Positions 14,982 through 23,974 of a DNA stretch of 41,129 nucleotides are shown here, piece by piece. Each line of letters starts with the position of its first letter. Position 1 is the first letter of the stretch. The DNA lies in NCBI GenBank assembly GCA_947451925.1, contig CANGAW010000025.1:1-41129 (forward strand). The letters run 5' to 3'. Made by a program: the position numbers and the translations under genes. This DNA is from Burkholderiales bacterium (lineage in GTDB: Bacteria > Pseudomonadota > Gammaproteobacteria > Burkholderiales > Burkholderiaceae_D). The notes beneath the pieces are model-generated. The model made no database searches. It saw only the letters and a list, made by a program, of their open reading frames with translations, and was not told where the DNA came from.

Positions 14982-17078
14982 ATGACATCAACAAAGACCA
15001 GGCTTTCCATCATGGTGGCCGCGTGTTTCGCTTCAACCGGCGCATTTGCTGAAGACATCAAACTACTCTCGCCGGTCGTTGTGACAGCAACCAAGACCGA
15101 ACAGGATAGCTTTGATCTGCCGATGGCAATTGATAAAGTTGAACAGTCTGAGATTCAAGACGGCAAACTGCGCATGACCCTGTCAGAAAGCCTGGCCCGG
15201 ATTCCGGGCATTACTGCGCAAAATCGTAACCAGATGGCGCAAGACCCACAAATTTCTTCACGCGGTTTCGGTGCACGTTCCTCTTTTGGCGTGCGCGGAC
15301 TGCGGGTTTACGTTGATGGCATTCCCTTGTCGATGCCAGACGGCATTGGCAACCCCGGCAGTGTCGACCTTGACACCATAGGCGCCATTGAAGTCATGCG
15401 CGGACCTTTCTCTGCGATGTACGGCAACTCTTCCGGTGGCGTGATTCAAATGTTCAGCGAAGCCTCACCGGCAACCCCAGAAGTCAGTGGTGATCTGCTG
15501 CTCGGCAGCTTCAATACCCGGCGCGAATCAGTCAAAGCAGCGGGTACTAAAGACGGCATTGAATATTTGCTGAACTATTCCGACTATTCCTCAGACGGTT
15601 TTCGCCAGCATAGCCAGAACGAGAAAACCCAGGCTACGGCCAGAATCGGCATCAAGCTCAACGAAGACACCAAACTGACGACGCTGATCAATGCTTTTGA
15701 CCAGACAGCACAAGACCCGGGTGGACTAAAACGCGACGCAGATGTCGGCGAACCTTCCGCATTTACCAGCCCAACAGGCGTGTCTATCGGTGCAATTAAC
15801 AATAACACTCGCGTCATCCGCAGCAATACGCAAGTTGGCTTCAACCTAGAACATCGAGTCGATGCGGCCAATACACTCAACCTGATCACTTACGCCGGCC
15901 ACAGAGATAATCTGCAATATCTGTCACTCGGCACCAGTACCGGACGCGCCAGCAGCATCAGTCGCGATTTTTATGGCACCGAAATCAGAGGAACCAACAA
16001 GGGCAATTTGCTGGATAAGCCGTATACGATCAGCTACGGCATTGCAGCGGGCTTTATGGAAGATGCCCGCCTCGACAGGTCGGCTACGGGTGGTGAAGTG
16101 ACCTCTTCATCAAGCACCAACCGATCGGAAACCCAGAAGGCACAAAACTTTGATCAATACGTGCAGGGCATGTGGTCCGTTGACAAGCAATGGGACTTGC
16201 ATGCAGGTTTGCGTCATACAAAATTGACGCTGGATATACAAAACAAACTGAGCAACTCGCTGGGCAGCGGTTCACTGGATTTTTCAAAAACCATTCCGGT
16301 GGTGGGCGTAATTTTCAAAGCCACACCCGTGATGAATTTTTACGCCAACATTGGCCAGGGCTTTGAGACGCCGACCCTGACTGAAATAACCTACATTGAC
16401 CCCCGATCACCGTCACCAACGGGCCCTAATCTAACGATCAAACCCAGCACCAGCACTAACATTGAAATCGGCAGCAAATTGCTCGTGTCCGACAACACAC
16501 GCATAAATATTGCCGTGTTTGATATCAGCACTGAAAATGAAATCGTCACTGACTTATTGCAAGGCTCAACTGGCAGCTTCAAGAACGCCGGCAAAACCAA
16601 GCGCACCGGTACCGAGCTGTCGGTGCAGTCCTTGTTGCCCAACAATGTGTCGCTGTTTGCTGCCTACACATTGTTGAATGCGACGTTTGATTCGGATTTC
16701 AACACTGGCAATACCCACATTCCAGTACCTGCGGGGAATGTCATTCCCGGCACTTACCGTACGCAAATGTATGCAGAGGCCGCCTGGAAATACAGCCCGC
16801 TGGGATTTCAGACTGCGCTTGAAGGACGATACAACAGTAAAGTTTATGTTGACGATGTGAATTCGAACATCGCGCCATCAAATACGATTTTCACTATCCG
16901 TTCAAGCTTGCAGCAAGTGGTAGGTAAATGGCGTGTGACGGAATATGCGCGTATTGAAAACATCTTTGATCGTAACTATATCGGTTCGGTGCGCGTCAAT
17001 GACACCAATACCCGCTTTTACGAACCTGCCGCTGGCCGCAACTGGATTGCTGGCGTCAAGGGCACTTACGCTTTCTGA
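14982..17078 (+). CDS. pqqU: TonB-dependent receptor closely resembling PqqU (YncD), PQQ uptake
   Basis: A 698-residue outer-membrane receptor. A signal peptide ends at GAFA23, a TonB-box-like SPVVVTATK follows, then a plug domain (about 45-160) and a 22-strand barrel ending in YAF. From recall, E. coli YncD/PqqU shares long blocks: QISSRGFGARSSFGVRGLR (plug), VYVDGIP, MPDG, RGPFSAMYGNSSGGV, and at the C terminus RIENIFDRNYIGSVRVN with RFYEPAAGRNW. PqqU imports PQQ across the outer membrane through TonB-ExbBD. Location directly after pqqA strongly supports that substrate. It has its own upstream region and a strong terminator. A copper or siderophore receptor is less likely. Confidence 0.82.
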   Translation: MTSTKTRLSIMVAACFASTGAFAEDIKLLSPVVVTATKTEQDSFDLPMAIDKVEQSEIQDGKLRMTLSESLARIPGITAQNRNQMAQDPQISSRGFGARSSFGVRGLRVYVDGIPLSMPDGIGNPGSVDLDTIGAIEVMRGPFSAMYGNSSGGVIQMFSEASPATPEVSGDLLLGSFNTRRESVKAAGTKDGIEYLLNYSDYSSDGFRQHSQNEKTQATARIGIKLNEDTKLTTLINAFDQTAQDPGGLKRDADVGEPSAFTSPTGVSIGAINNNTRVIRSNTQVGFNLEHRVDAANTLNLITYAGHRDNLQYLSLGTSTGRASSISRDFYGTEIRGTNKGNLLDKPYTISYGIAAGFMEDARLDRSATGGEVTSSSSTNRSETQKAQNFDQYVQGMWSVDKQWDLHAGLRHTKLTLDIQNKLSNSLGSGSLDFSKTIPVVGVIFKATPVMNFYANIGQGFETPTLTEITYIDPRSPSPTGPNLTIKPSTSTNIEIGSKLLVSDNTRINIAVFDISTENEIVTDLLQGSTGSFKNAGKTKRTGTELSVQSLLPNNVSLFAAYTLLNATFDSDFNTGNTHIPVPAGNVIPGTYRTQMYAEAAWKYSPLGFQTALEGRYNSKVYVDDVNSNIAPSNTIFTIRSSLQQVVGKWRVTEYARIENIFDRNYIGSVRVNDTNTRFYEPAAGRNWIAGVKGTYAF

Positions 17079-17094
17079 TTTTTTATGTTTAATC

Positions 17095-17131
17095 AAAGCC
17101 CGCGTGGTTCGTTACCACGCGGGCTTTTTTT
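17095..17131 (+). terminator. Strong rho-independent terminator after the PqqU-like gene
   Basis: A perfect 13-base stem: AAAGCCCGCGTGG (17095-17107) and CCACGCGGGCTTT (17115-17127), with loop TTCGTTA and a T run through 17131. It lies 16 bases after the stop and its A/T symmetry may let it serve the convergent gene as well. Confidence 0.92.
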
Positions 17132-17145
17132 ATGGCCGTCTCTGC

Positions 17146-17520
17146 TTAAATCTGATTATTCAAATCGACCGGCCATTGATTGGCCTTCACCAGACAATCC
17201 ACCGCAAATTTTTTCCAATGCCGCGCCGGTGACAGCGGCTGCTGAAAGACTTCGGTCAGTGCATTTCGCAACATCAGCGCATCGTCCTCATCCTGAACGA
17301 ACCAGCGCAGGGAAGGCGGCAATAATTGCAGACGCGCCAGATCCTGATCAAACACGCTAATGAATTCGCTCTCGGACATCCCGGCATCGCGGGACAAGGC
17401 AGCATTGCGAATGTAGTCGGCGCCTTCGGCGCATTCTTGCTTGCTCAGGTCGTGGGCAAAGGCACACAGCGGAAAAAACAGCGCCAGCAAAAACCGGCAA
17501 AGTGAAGAGTTGGCATGCAT
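17146..17520 (-). CDS. Small exported hypothetical protein (124 aa)
   Basis: A 124-residue protein with a signal peptide at its N terminus (hydrophobic FLLALFFPLCAFA, cleavage before HDLSK). The mature part is mostly helical, acidic, and has two cysteines (in QEC near 29 and VDC near 108) that could form a disulfide in the periplasm. AGGAG precedes the ATG by seven bases. No family recognised. It converges on the PqqU-like gene across the shared terminator; there is no sign of a functional link. Confidence 0.65.
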   Translation of the reverse strand: MHANSSLCRFLLALFFPLCAFAHDLSKQECAEGADYIRNAALSRDAGMSESEFISVFDQDLARLQLLPPSLRWFVQDEDDALMLRNALTEVFQQPLSPARHWKKFAVDCLVKANQWPVDLNNQI

Positions 17521-17626
17521 GACAACACTCCTGTCGCAGCTGAAAACATTTTCAGTCTACGAGCTTGACAAAAAAATAGTGTGTGGCAGATGTATTTGCC
17601 ATGTACTACTGCTCCGGGATGTCACC

Positions 17627-19009
17627 TTACTTCAGGCCAGCTTCACCCGTTTCTTCTTCCGTTATGTGCGGCAAATAATCCAGTTCCAGTTCGGCTTTTT
17701 CAACCAGATGCGAAGGCAGCGCTTTTTGCACCGAGACGCCCAGCCGTTCGAAGTCTTTGGCTTTTTTGATCAGGTTGCCGCGACCGCTATAAAGTTGATT
17801 GAAAGCGGTGCTGAAACTTAATTTAGCAGAATCAAGCTTGCGGCCCAGCTCTTCCATCGAGCCGATGAAGCCGGCCAGTTTCTGATACAGCTGCCCTGCA
17901 CTTTCGGCCAGTTCGGCACTATGTGCATTCTGATTTTCAAAGCGCCACAACTGTCGCACGATATTCAAACTCGTCAGCAAGGTCGTTGGTGTGGCAACCA
18001 GTACGTTTTGCTCCAGCGCCTGCTGAAACAAGCTCTCGTCGGCGCGCAGGGCTTCGACAAAGGCCGACTCGATAGGAATGAACATGAACACCATTTCCGG
18101 TGAATTCAGCGCGCCCAGATCAAAATAACGGCGGTCAGCCAGCTCGGTGATGCGCGCGGCAATCGCAGCGACATGCTCCTTGATGGCCTGCTTGCGTTCC
18201 AGTTCGTCTTCTGAATTAACGTAGCGGGTGTAGGCGTTGAGCGAGACTTTGGCATCAATGATCAAATGCTTTTTCTGCGGCAGATACACAATCACGTCGG
18301 GACGCTGCTTGCCGTCTTCGGTATTGAAACTGACCTCGCGACGATAGTCTGTGTCGACTTGCAGCCCTGAACGTGCCAGCACATTATCCAAAATCAGCTC
18401 GCCCCAATTGCCCTGCTTCTTGGCCTGCCCTTTGAGCGCAGTGGCCAGATCGTGCGCTTCCTCGGACATCTGGCGATTGAGTTCTTTCAATTGCGCCAGT
18501 TCGACTTTCATGGCTGCCTGCTGCTGGGTATCGTGATAATGAATCTCTTCGACCTTGGTTCTGAATTCGTTGAGTCTTTCCTTAAACGGGTTGAGCAACT
18601 GACCAAGGTTTTCCTGATTTTGTTCGGTGAAGCGCCGGGTCTTGTCTTCAAGGATGGTGCTGGCGAGATTTTGAAATTCTTCCGTCAGGGCCTTTTTGCC
18701 GGACTCGCTGACTTCGCGCAACAGGGCAATTTTTTCTTCAGCCTGCTTGCGCTCTTCTTCCAGCCGGGTGCTGACCGTTGCCAGTTCGCGGTCTAAGCTG
18801 ATCAGCTGGCTTTGCAATTGCTGCGCCAAGGCATCGTCCTGCTGATGCTCGGCGCGCAACTGTTCCTGCACTTGTGCCAGCGAACGGAGTCGCTCGTGCG
18901 TGGTAGCCAGTTCGGCGCTGTGCCGGCTTTTTGCCAGCAGCCACGCAATGGCAGCGCCCAGTGCTGCCCCGACAAACAGCGCGGCAAAGGCAAGGGTCAG
19001 ACTGTTCAT
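17627..19009 (-). CDS. rmuC: DNA recombination protein RmuC
   Basis: A 460-residue protein of the RmuC family, which limits inversions and other rearrangements in E. coli and is thought to carry a PD-(D/E)XK-like nuclease fold. An N-terminal membrane span (about 4-24, LAFAALFVGAALGAAIAWLL), a long coiled coil (about 27-190), then the RmuC core with GNWGELILDNVLARSGL, RPDVIVYLPQKKHLIIDAKVSL (described around 240-262) and FMFIPIESAFVEAL. GGAGAACAAC precedes the ATG. It is divergent from the nuclease/helicase gene at 19099, another DNA-metabolism gene. Confidence 0.9.
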   Translation of the reverse strand: MNSLTLAFAALFVGAALGAAIAWLLAKSRHSAELATTHERLRSLAQVQEQLRAEHQQDDALAQQLQSQLISLDRELATVSTRLEEERKQAEEKIALLREVSESGKKALTEEFQNLASTILEDKTRRFTEQNQENLGQLLNPFKERLNEFRTKVEEIHYHDTQQQAAMKVELAQLKELNRQMSEEAHDLATALKGQAKKQGNWGELILDNVLARSGLQVDTDYRREVSFNTEDGKQRPDVIVYLPQKKHLIIDAKVSLNAYTRYVNSEDELERKQAIKEHVAAIAARITELADRRYFDLGALNSPEMVFMFIPIESAFVEALRADESLFQQALEQNVLVATPTTLLTSLNIVRQLWRFENQNAHSAELAESAGQLYQKLAGFIGSMEELGRKLDSAKLSFSTAFNQLYSGRGNLIKKAKDFERLGVSVQKALPSHLVEKAELELDYLPHITEEETGEAGLK

Positions 19010-19098
19010 GTTGTTCTCCGGTTTTTCAACCGCAAAGTTTAGCAGCTAAGCAGGCACTACAATGACGCTGCTTGCCACTTTCGATTAAGACCCTGACC

Positions 19099-20739
19099 AT
19101 GGCCCAAGTTCATCCTGCAGGCTGGCGCGAACTCGCGTTGACTGGCGCTGCCCAACGCGAAATAGAAACCTTAACGCTGCTGGCAGCGGCGCTGCCCGAC
19201 GATTACACCGTCTTTCACGGTGTGCACTGGACTAATGTCGACCGCGGCTTTTCGGCCTATGGCGAAATTGATTTTATTGTGGTCGCGCCAAGTGGCCGCA
19301 TTTTGCTGATTGAACAAAAATCGGGCTTCCTGACCGAGACGGAAGAAGGGCTGGCAAAAAAATATCCGGGGATGGAGAAGCCGAAACTGGTGCGCAATCA
19401 GTTGCTGCGCAATGTCACGGCGCTGATGCAGCGCTTTGGCAAAGGCGGCGAAGCGCTCAGCATTGATTACCTGTTGTATTGCCCGGACTACCAGGTCAAA
19501 CGCATGGAACTGGCCGGCATTGATGCCGCCCGCATTGTGGATGCACGCAGCAAAGAGTCCTTGCCGGCACTGATACAGCGCATCCTGCCTTTGGGCCCGG
19601 TAAATCCCCAACGCGAACGTGTACTGCGTTTTCTGAGTGATGTCTTGCAGCTCTTGCCCGACCCCAGCGCCATGATAGGACAAGCGCATGCACTGGTGAC
19701 GCGGCTAGCCGGTGGTCTGGCACTGTGGGCGCGCCAGCTGGATTTCACGCCCTTTCGTTTACGGGTTACCGGCACTGCTGGCAGCGGCAAGACACAGCTG
19801 GCACTGGCGGCATTTTCTGATGCACTGGTCAGCGGTAAAAAGCCCTTGTATGTGTCGTACAACCGGCCACTGGCCGACCACGTTAGCAGACTCGTGCCCA
19901 GTGGCGGCCGGGTCGCCAGCTTTCACCAACTGTGCGACAGCTTCGCCCGCGAACAAGCTAGTGTCCCCGACTATAGCGAGCCGGAGGTCTGGAAAAAACT
20001 CGAACAACAATTGGCCACTGCCAGTCTGCCCGACGCATGGCAGTTTGACGTGTTAATCGTCGATGAAGGTCAGGATTTTTCCACCAGCTGGCGCGACGCC
20101 TTGTTGCGTTTGTTAAAGCCCGACGGCCGCGCGATCTGGCTCGAAGACCCCATGCAAAATTTATATGGCCGCGAGTCCATTGACTTGCCGGGCTGGGTTG
20201 GCCTGCACTCAGACACCAACTACCGCAGCCCGCGGCAGATCGTCGAACTGCTGGCCAGCTTAGCGCCAGCGCCGCAGCAGATGGAAGCAGCCAGCCCGTT
20301 TGCTGGTGCCGACATTGATTTTCTGACCTATCCACAAGGCGACGATGCGCAACTGTTTGCCCAGACCAGACAAGCCATAACACGCTGTCTGGCAGCCGGC
20401 TTTAGCCGTCAGGACATGGCGATTGTGAGTTTTCGCGGCAGAGACAAATCGGCATTGCTCAATCTGGATGCCCTAGGCAGTCATAGTCTGAAATCCTTTG
20501 ACGGCAGCTATGACTTGTTCGGCAATCCGGTTTTTCGAAGCGGCGAATTGCTGACCGAATCGGTCTATCGCTTCAAAGGGCAATCTGCGCCCGCTGTGAT
20601 TTTTACCGAAATTGATTTTGAAACGATGGATGAAAAAAACTTTCGCAAGCTCTTTGTCGGCATGACCCGCGCCCGGCTCAAACTGGTGCTGGTCATGTCA
20701 GAGAAGGCGGCGGCACAATGCCGGCAGTTTTCCGGCTAG
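19099..20739 (+). CDS. NERD-like nuclease domain fused to a UvrD-like superfamily 1 ATPase
   Basis: Start set at ATG 19099; a TTG nine codons upstream is possible. The 546-residue protein opens with a restriction-endonuclease-like NERD segment: GEIDFIVVAP then LLIEQKSG (about 53-74), giving the D...ExK catalytic pattern of the PD-(D/E)XK fold. A P-loop ATPase follows: Walker A GTAGSGKTQ (225-233), Walker B VDEGQD (321-326) and UvrD-type C-terminal motifs YRFKGQSAPAVIF and FVGMTRARLKLVLVMS. The ATPase is shorter than a full UvrD/Rep helicase. A role in DNA repair or defence against foreign DNA is plausible but not shown. It is single-gene, adjacent to rmuC. Confidence 0.8.
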   Translation: MAQVHPAGWRELALTGAAQREIETLTLLAAALPDDYTVFHGVHWTNVDRGFSAYGEIDFIVVAPSGRILLIEQKSGFLTETEEGLAKKYPGMEKPKLVRNQLLRNVTALMQRFGKGGEALSIDYLLYCPDYQVKRMELAGIDAARIVDARSKESLPALIQRILPLGPVNPQRERVLRFLSDVLQLLPDPSAMIGQAHALVTRLAGGLALWARQLDFTPFRLRVTGTAGSGKTQLALAAFSDALVSGKKPLYVSYNRPLADHVSRLVPSGGRVASFHQLCDSFAREQASVPDYSEPEVWKKLEQQLATASLPDAWQFDVLIVDEGQDFSTSWRDALLRLLKPDGRAIWLEDPMQNLYGRESIDLPGWVGLHSDTNYRSPRQIVELLASLAPAPQQMEAASPFAGADIDFLTYPQGDDAQLFAQTRQAITRCLAAGFSRQDMAIVSFRGRDKSALLNLDALGSHSLKSFDGSYDLFGNPVFRSGELLTESVYRFKGQSAPAVIFTEIDFETMDEKNFRKLFVGMTRARLKLVLVMSEKAAAQCRQFSG

Positions 20740-20763
20740 AGGCAGCTTGCGCATGAGGAGATG

Positions 20764-21267
20764 TCAGATGGCGTCAGTGTGGCGGTCAAATTTTAAATAA
20801 ACACCGGCACTGACCAGACCGAAAATCAGGTGCGCAATCACTGGCGGCCCGCCACGCATGTCGACAAACCAGGGGAAGCGCTCGGCCAGCAAATAAAAAT
20901 TGACAAAATAAAGCAGCAAGCCAAACAAGGCACCGATAAACATTACCGCGGCCGGACTGCGCTCAATAGAGCCAATTGAAATGATCGCCGCCAGAACGGC
21001 AGCGAACAACACGCCCAGAACATAATGGGTGATCGCCATGACCGCCACCACCGTCATCGAAAAGTCAGCCGATGCCAGCACTTGCTGGCCCATGGTGATG
21101 GCGGCAATTCGTCGCGCCAGCATCCAGGGCTGCATGTGAATATCGTTGGCGGCCCATAACAAGGACAGCAGCATCAGCACCGCGCCGGCAACAATGCCGG
21201 CAACGACCGCCGCCAGCCAGTCAGGCGCTGGATAGGATTTGTAAGAGAGTGGGAAAGGAACAGGCAT
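20764..21267 (-). CDS. Integral membrane protein of unknown function
   Basis: About 167 residues with four hydrophobic spans (first starting WLAAVVAGIVAGAVLMLLSLL, then TVVAVMAITHYVLGVLFAAV, VMFIGALFGLLLYFVNFYLL and VIAHLIFGLVSAGVYL). I place the start at ATG 21267; an upstream GTG at 21279 in the same frame is also possible and neither has a good Shine-Dalgarno. It follows the 21295-21804 gene on the same strand after a short gap and is probably cotranscribed with it. No known transporter signature is visible. Confidence 0.65.
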   Translation of the reverse strand: MPVPFPLSYKSYPAPDWLAAVVAGIVAGAVLMLLSLLWAANDIHMQPWMLARRIAAITMGQQVLASADFSMTVVAVMAITHYVLGVLFAAVLAAIISIGSIERSPAAVMFIGALFGLLLYFVNFYLLAERFPWFVDMRGGPPVIAHLIFGLVSAGVYLKFDRHTDAI

Positions 21268-21294
21268 CTGCTTGGGCACCGGTCAGATAAACGT

Positions 21295-21804
21295 TCAGGG
21301 GAACACCGGACGGTGCGCATCTTCGCCGCAAAATTGCATTTCCGGATGGCGCTGCTGCAGCATCTGTTCAAGCTCTTGCACGCGTCGCGCCGGAACATCA
21401 ACGATGAGTAAAATTTTGCCCTTGGCCAGTTCAGGCTGGAATTTGCGCAGGGTCGCACCCGGCACCGCCACCCCGATCAGGCTCGCAGCCCAGCCACCAA
21501 AGAACATGCCAATCAAGGTGCTGACTAAAAAAACCGGGGCAGAAAAATCTTGCAACTGAAAGTAATTCAGCAGCAATAAGGCCAGACCCAAACCCAGACC
21601 CACGCCGCACAGCATGCCCAGCGAAGCCGCACGCAATGCATCGGTTTTGTGGAAGAGACTGGCTTCCGGCAATCCTTCGGCCAGCGGCCTGCCGTCCGTC
21701 ATGAAACGAATGTGGCGCTCTTCAATACGTGCCAAGAGCAAGTCATCCAGTGTGCGGCGGGCATTGATGCTGTCAGGCTGCAGATAGTAGAGACGATGAC
21801 GCAT
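21295..21804 (-). CDS. Predicted membrane protein with two glycine-rich spans
   Basis: Start set at 21804 because GGAGGTCGATC precedes it exactly; an upstream in-frame ATG lacks this. The 169-residue product has a soluble N-terminal part (residues 1-60, RHRLYYLQPDSINARRTLDDLL), two Gly-rich hydrophobic spans (about 63-83 and 90-115; GMFFGGWAASLIGV) and a C-terminal soluble segment with LLIVDVPARRVQELEQML. This layout, with glycine-rich helices between soluble ends, resembles general-stress-type membrane proteins of the DUF1269 kind; I am not certain of the family. Confidence 0.65.
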   Translation of the reverse strand: MRHRLYYLQPDSINARRTLDDLLLARIEERHIRFMTDGRPLAEGLPEASLFHKTDALRAASLGMLCGVGLGLGLALLLLNYFQLQDFSAPVFLVSTLIGMFFGGWAASLIGVAVPGATLRKFQPELAKGKILLIVDVPARRVQELEQMLQQRHPEMQFCGEDAHRPVFP

Positions 21805-21936
21805 GATCGACCTCCAGGTTATCAAAGTAAGAACTCAGTATAGGCGTACTGAGCAGCCACTTACTGAGCATTCTTATAGCGTAGTACAAGCTGGCCTGAA
21901 CGATTACCAAGTGTTTGCGAAAAATCAATTAAGCCA

Positions 21937-21965
21937 TTGACATCTCAAATGAGAATGATTAGCAT
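21937..21965 (+). promoter_or_regulatory. Fur-box-like operator over a promoter for the iron-uptake operon
   Basis: TTGACA (21937-21942) and TAGCAT (21960-21965) are spaced 17 bases, a good sigma-70 arrangement. The -10 and spacer are covered by TGAGAATGATTAGCA (21950-21964), which matches the 7-1-7 Fur consensus TGATAATNATTATCA at 13 of 15 positions counting N. Repression by Fe-Fur is expected. Confidence 0.75.
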
Positions 21966-22021
21966 TTGTATCCAAGCACTTCGCAAGCTCATCGCTTCAT
22001 CTCTTTACAAGGATTCCTGCC

Positions 22022-22369
22022 ATGACCATTCGCACTTCCCTGATTGCTCTGTCACTTGCTGCTGCCTTGGCACCAACACTTGCCCCGACCTTGGCCGTGG
22101 CAGCAGACGCGGAAATCGTCATCACGATTAAAGAGCATCAGTTTTCACCGGCCGAAGTGCGCGTTCCTGCCGGCAAAAAAATCAAACTCATCATTGATAA
22201 CCAGGATGCAACAGCCGAAGAGTTTGAAAGTGCCGAGCTGAACCGCGAAAAAATCATTGCCCCAAAATCGAAAGCATCGGTTTACATCGGACCTCTGAGC
22301 GCTGGTAAATATCCCTTCATGGGCGAGTTTAATCCAACGACTGCGCGCGGCGTGGTCATTGCGGAGTAA
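22022..22369 (+). CDS. Periplasmic cupredoxin-like iron-uptake protein (EfeO N-terminal / FtrB-like)
   Basis: A 115-residue exported protein with a signal peptide ending AVAA before DAE, and a small beta-sandwich of the Cupredoxin_1 type (EIVITIKEHQFSPAEVRVP onward). The usual type 1 copper ligands are not all there: no cysteine exists in the mature protein, and the C-terminal loop reads GKYPFMGEFNP, so it is unlikely to be a blue copper protein. Related proteins accompany FTR1 permeases and are thought to bind or oxidise iron before import. AAGGATTCCTGCC precedes the ATG. It is first in a four-gene operon behind a Fur box. Confidence 0.82.
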   Translation: MTIRTSLIALSLAAALAPTLAPTLAVAADAEIVITIKEHQFSPAEVRVPAGKKIKLIIDNQDATAEEFESAELNREKIIAPKSKASVYIGPLSAGKYPFMGEFNPTTARGVVIAE

Positions 22370-22375
22370 GCCATC

Positions 22376-23209
22376 ATGTTCGGCTCTGCCCTGATCATTT
22401 TTCGCGAAACCCTGGAAGCAGCACTGGTGCTGGGCATCATTGCGGCAGCAACGCGTGGCGTACCACGTCGCAGCTGGTGGCTGGCCGCCGGCGTCATTGC
22501 CGGTTTGCTGGGAGCGGGGCTGATTGCCGCGTTGACCGAAACCATTGGTGAACTCGCAAACGGCAGCGGACAAGAATTATTTAATGCCAGCGTGCTGGGT
22601 ATCGCCGTGCTGATGCTGGCATGGCATCACATCTGGATGTCTTCGCATGGTGCCGAGCTGGCAAGGGACGCAAAAAATGTCGGCGCCGAAGTGAAAGAAG
22701 GACGCCGGGACTTGTCTGCCGTTGCGGTCCTGGTTGCGCTAACAGTGCTGCGAGAAGGTGCGGAGAGCGTGCTGTTTTTACATGGCTTGGCTGCCAGCGC
22801 GACTAACGGAGCCACAGATGTACTGGCTGGTGGCGCACTGGGATTATTGGGCGGCGTAATGCTGGGGCTGATCATGTTCCTAGGCCTGATGAAGATTCCG
22901 GTACGCTGGTTTTTCTCCGTCACCAGCACGCTACTGCTCTTGCTCGCTGCCGGGCTGGCCGGCCAGATGGCACGTTTCCTGATTCAGGCCGACTGGCTGC
23001 CGGCATTGTTGTCGCCGATATGGAATACCTCTGCAGTGTTACCCAACAGCTCATTGGCCGGATCGGTCCTGCATGTACTGATCGGTTATGAAGCCAGCCC
23101 GAGCGGTATGCAAATCGTATTTTATGCAGCGACCTTAATCAGCATTGTTGTACTGACTGCGCTGGTTCGACGTCAGCACCAAAGTCCTCTCAAAACACAT
23201 AAGGCTTGA
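22376..23209 (+). CDS. FTR1-family iron permease (EfeU/FtrC-like)
   Basis: A 277-residue membrane protein with about seven spans. It carries both REXXE motifs of the FTR1 family, RETLE at 10-14 and REGAE at 126-130, whose glutamates coordinate iron in transit. GGAGTAAGCCATC precedes the start, six bases after the cupredoxin-like gene. Iron enters after periplasmic handling by the partner protein. Neither a peroxidase (EfeB) nor a P19/polyferredoxin pair is next to it, so the electron path differs from both EfeUOB and FtrABCD. Confidence 0.92.
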   Translation: MFGSALIIFRETLEAALVLGIIAAATRGVPRRSWWLAAGVIAGLLGAGLIAALTETIGELANGSGQELFNASVLGIAVLMLAWHHIWMSSHGAELARDAKNVGAEVKEGRRDLSAVAVLVALTVLREGAESVLFLHGLAASATNGATDVLAGGALGLLGGVMLGLIMFLGLMKIPVRWFFSVTSTLLLLLAAGLAGQMARFLIQADWLPALLSPIWNTSAVLPNSSLAGSVLHVLIGYEASPSGMQIVFYAATLISIVVLTALVRRQHQSPLKTHKA

Positions 23210-23217
23210 ATCACGCT

Positions 23218-23943
23218 ATGAAAAAAATTCTCTTCGCCAGTACTCTTGTCACGCTGTTTGCCCACCCTGCTTTCGCCGGCCCTGCTGAATACATTTACAC
23301 GCCAAGCGTTGAAGCCGGCGAACGCGAAATCGATTTCAAATATGGCTCGCGCAAATCAACAGGCAATGATTTATCTGCCGTCTCGCTGGGTCTGGGTTAT
23401 GGTTTTAGCGAATATTGGTTTTCCGAAATCTACGTCAAATATAATCGCGCCGACGGCACTACCTCATTTGACGCCTGGGAATGGGAAAACAAATTTCAAC
23501 TGACTGAAACCGGTAAATATCCCGTCGACCTTGGTTTTTTGCTGGAGATTGAACGACCGCAAGACCGCACCGAAGGCTACGAAGTCAAGTTTGGCCCGCT
23601 ATTGCAAACCGAATTCGGCAAGACCCAGATTAATGCCAACCTGCTTTTTCAACGTAATTACCGGGCGCAAGAGGCTAACATCATGCAAACCAGTTATCAG
23701 CTGCAGGCCAAGTACCGGCTCAAGCCTGAATTTGCGATCGGCATACAAGGCTTTGGCGAGTTGGGCAATTACGATAACTGGTCTGCCTACAGCCAGCAGT
23801 CGCATCGCTATGGCCCGGCAATTTTTGGTAAATTTTCACTTGGTAATCGTCAGGCAATCAAGTACAACCTTGCTTTCCTGATCGGCCAGACAAACAACAT
23901 CGACAGTAAAACCCTGCGCACGCAAATCGAATACGAATTCTGA
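23218..23943 (+). CDS. Predicted outer-membrane beta-barrel protein of the iron operon
   Basis: Start set at ATG 23218; an in-frame TTG at 23206 overlaps the permease stop. About 241 residues: signal peptide (KKILFASTLVTLFAHPAFA, cleavage before GPAEY), then alternating polar/hydrophobic strands with many aromatic residues, ending in YEF, the terminal phenylalanine used for BAM-dependent insertion. I infer a barrel of roughly 10-12 strands. Position in a Fur-box operon suggests passage of iron or a chelate over the outer membrane. No named family recognised. Confidence 0.72.
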   Translation: MKKILFASTLVTLFAHPAFAGPAEYIYTPSVEAGEREIDFKYGSRKSTGNDLSAVSLGLGYGFSEYWFSEIYVKYNRADGTTSFDAWEWENKFQLTETGKYPVDLGFLLEIERPQDRTEGYEVKFGPLLQTEFGKTQINANLLFQRNYRAQEANIMQTSYQLQAKYRLKPEFAIGIQGFGELGNYDNWSAYSQQSHRYGPAIFGKFSLGNRQAIKYNLAFLIGQTNNIDSKTLRTQIEYEF

Positions 23944-23974
23944 TCGCGACGCGCTTCACATTAAGGACTCTTGC

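Noticed and set aside
19072..19098. Alternative TTG start for the NERD/UvrD-like protein
   Set aside because: The ATG at 19099 gives a complete NERD domain; the extra nine residues have no clear support.
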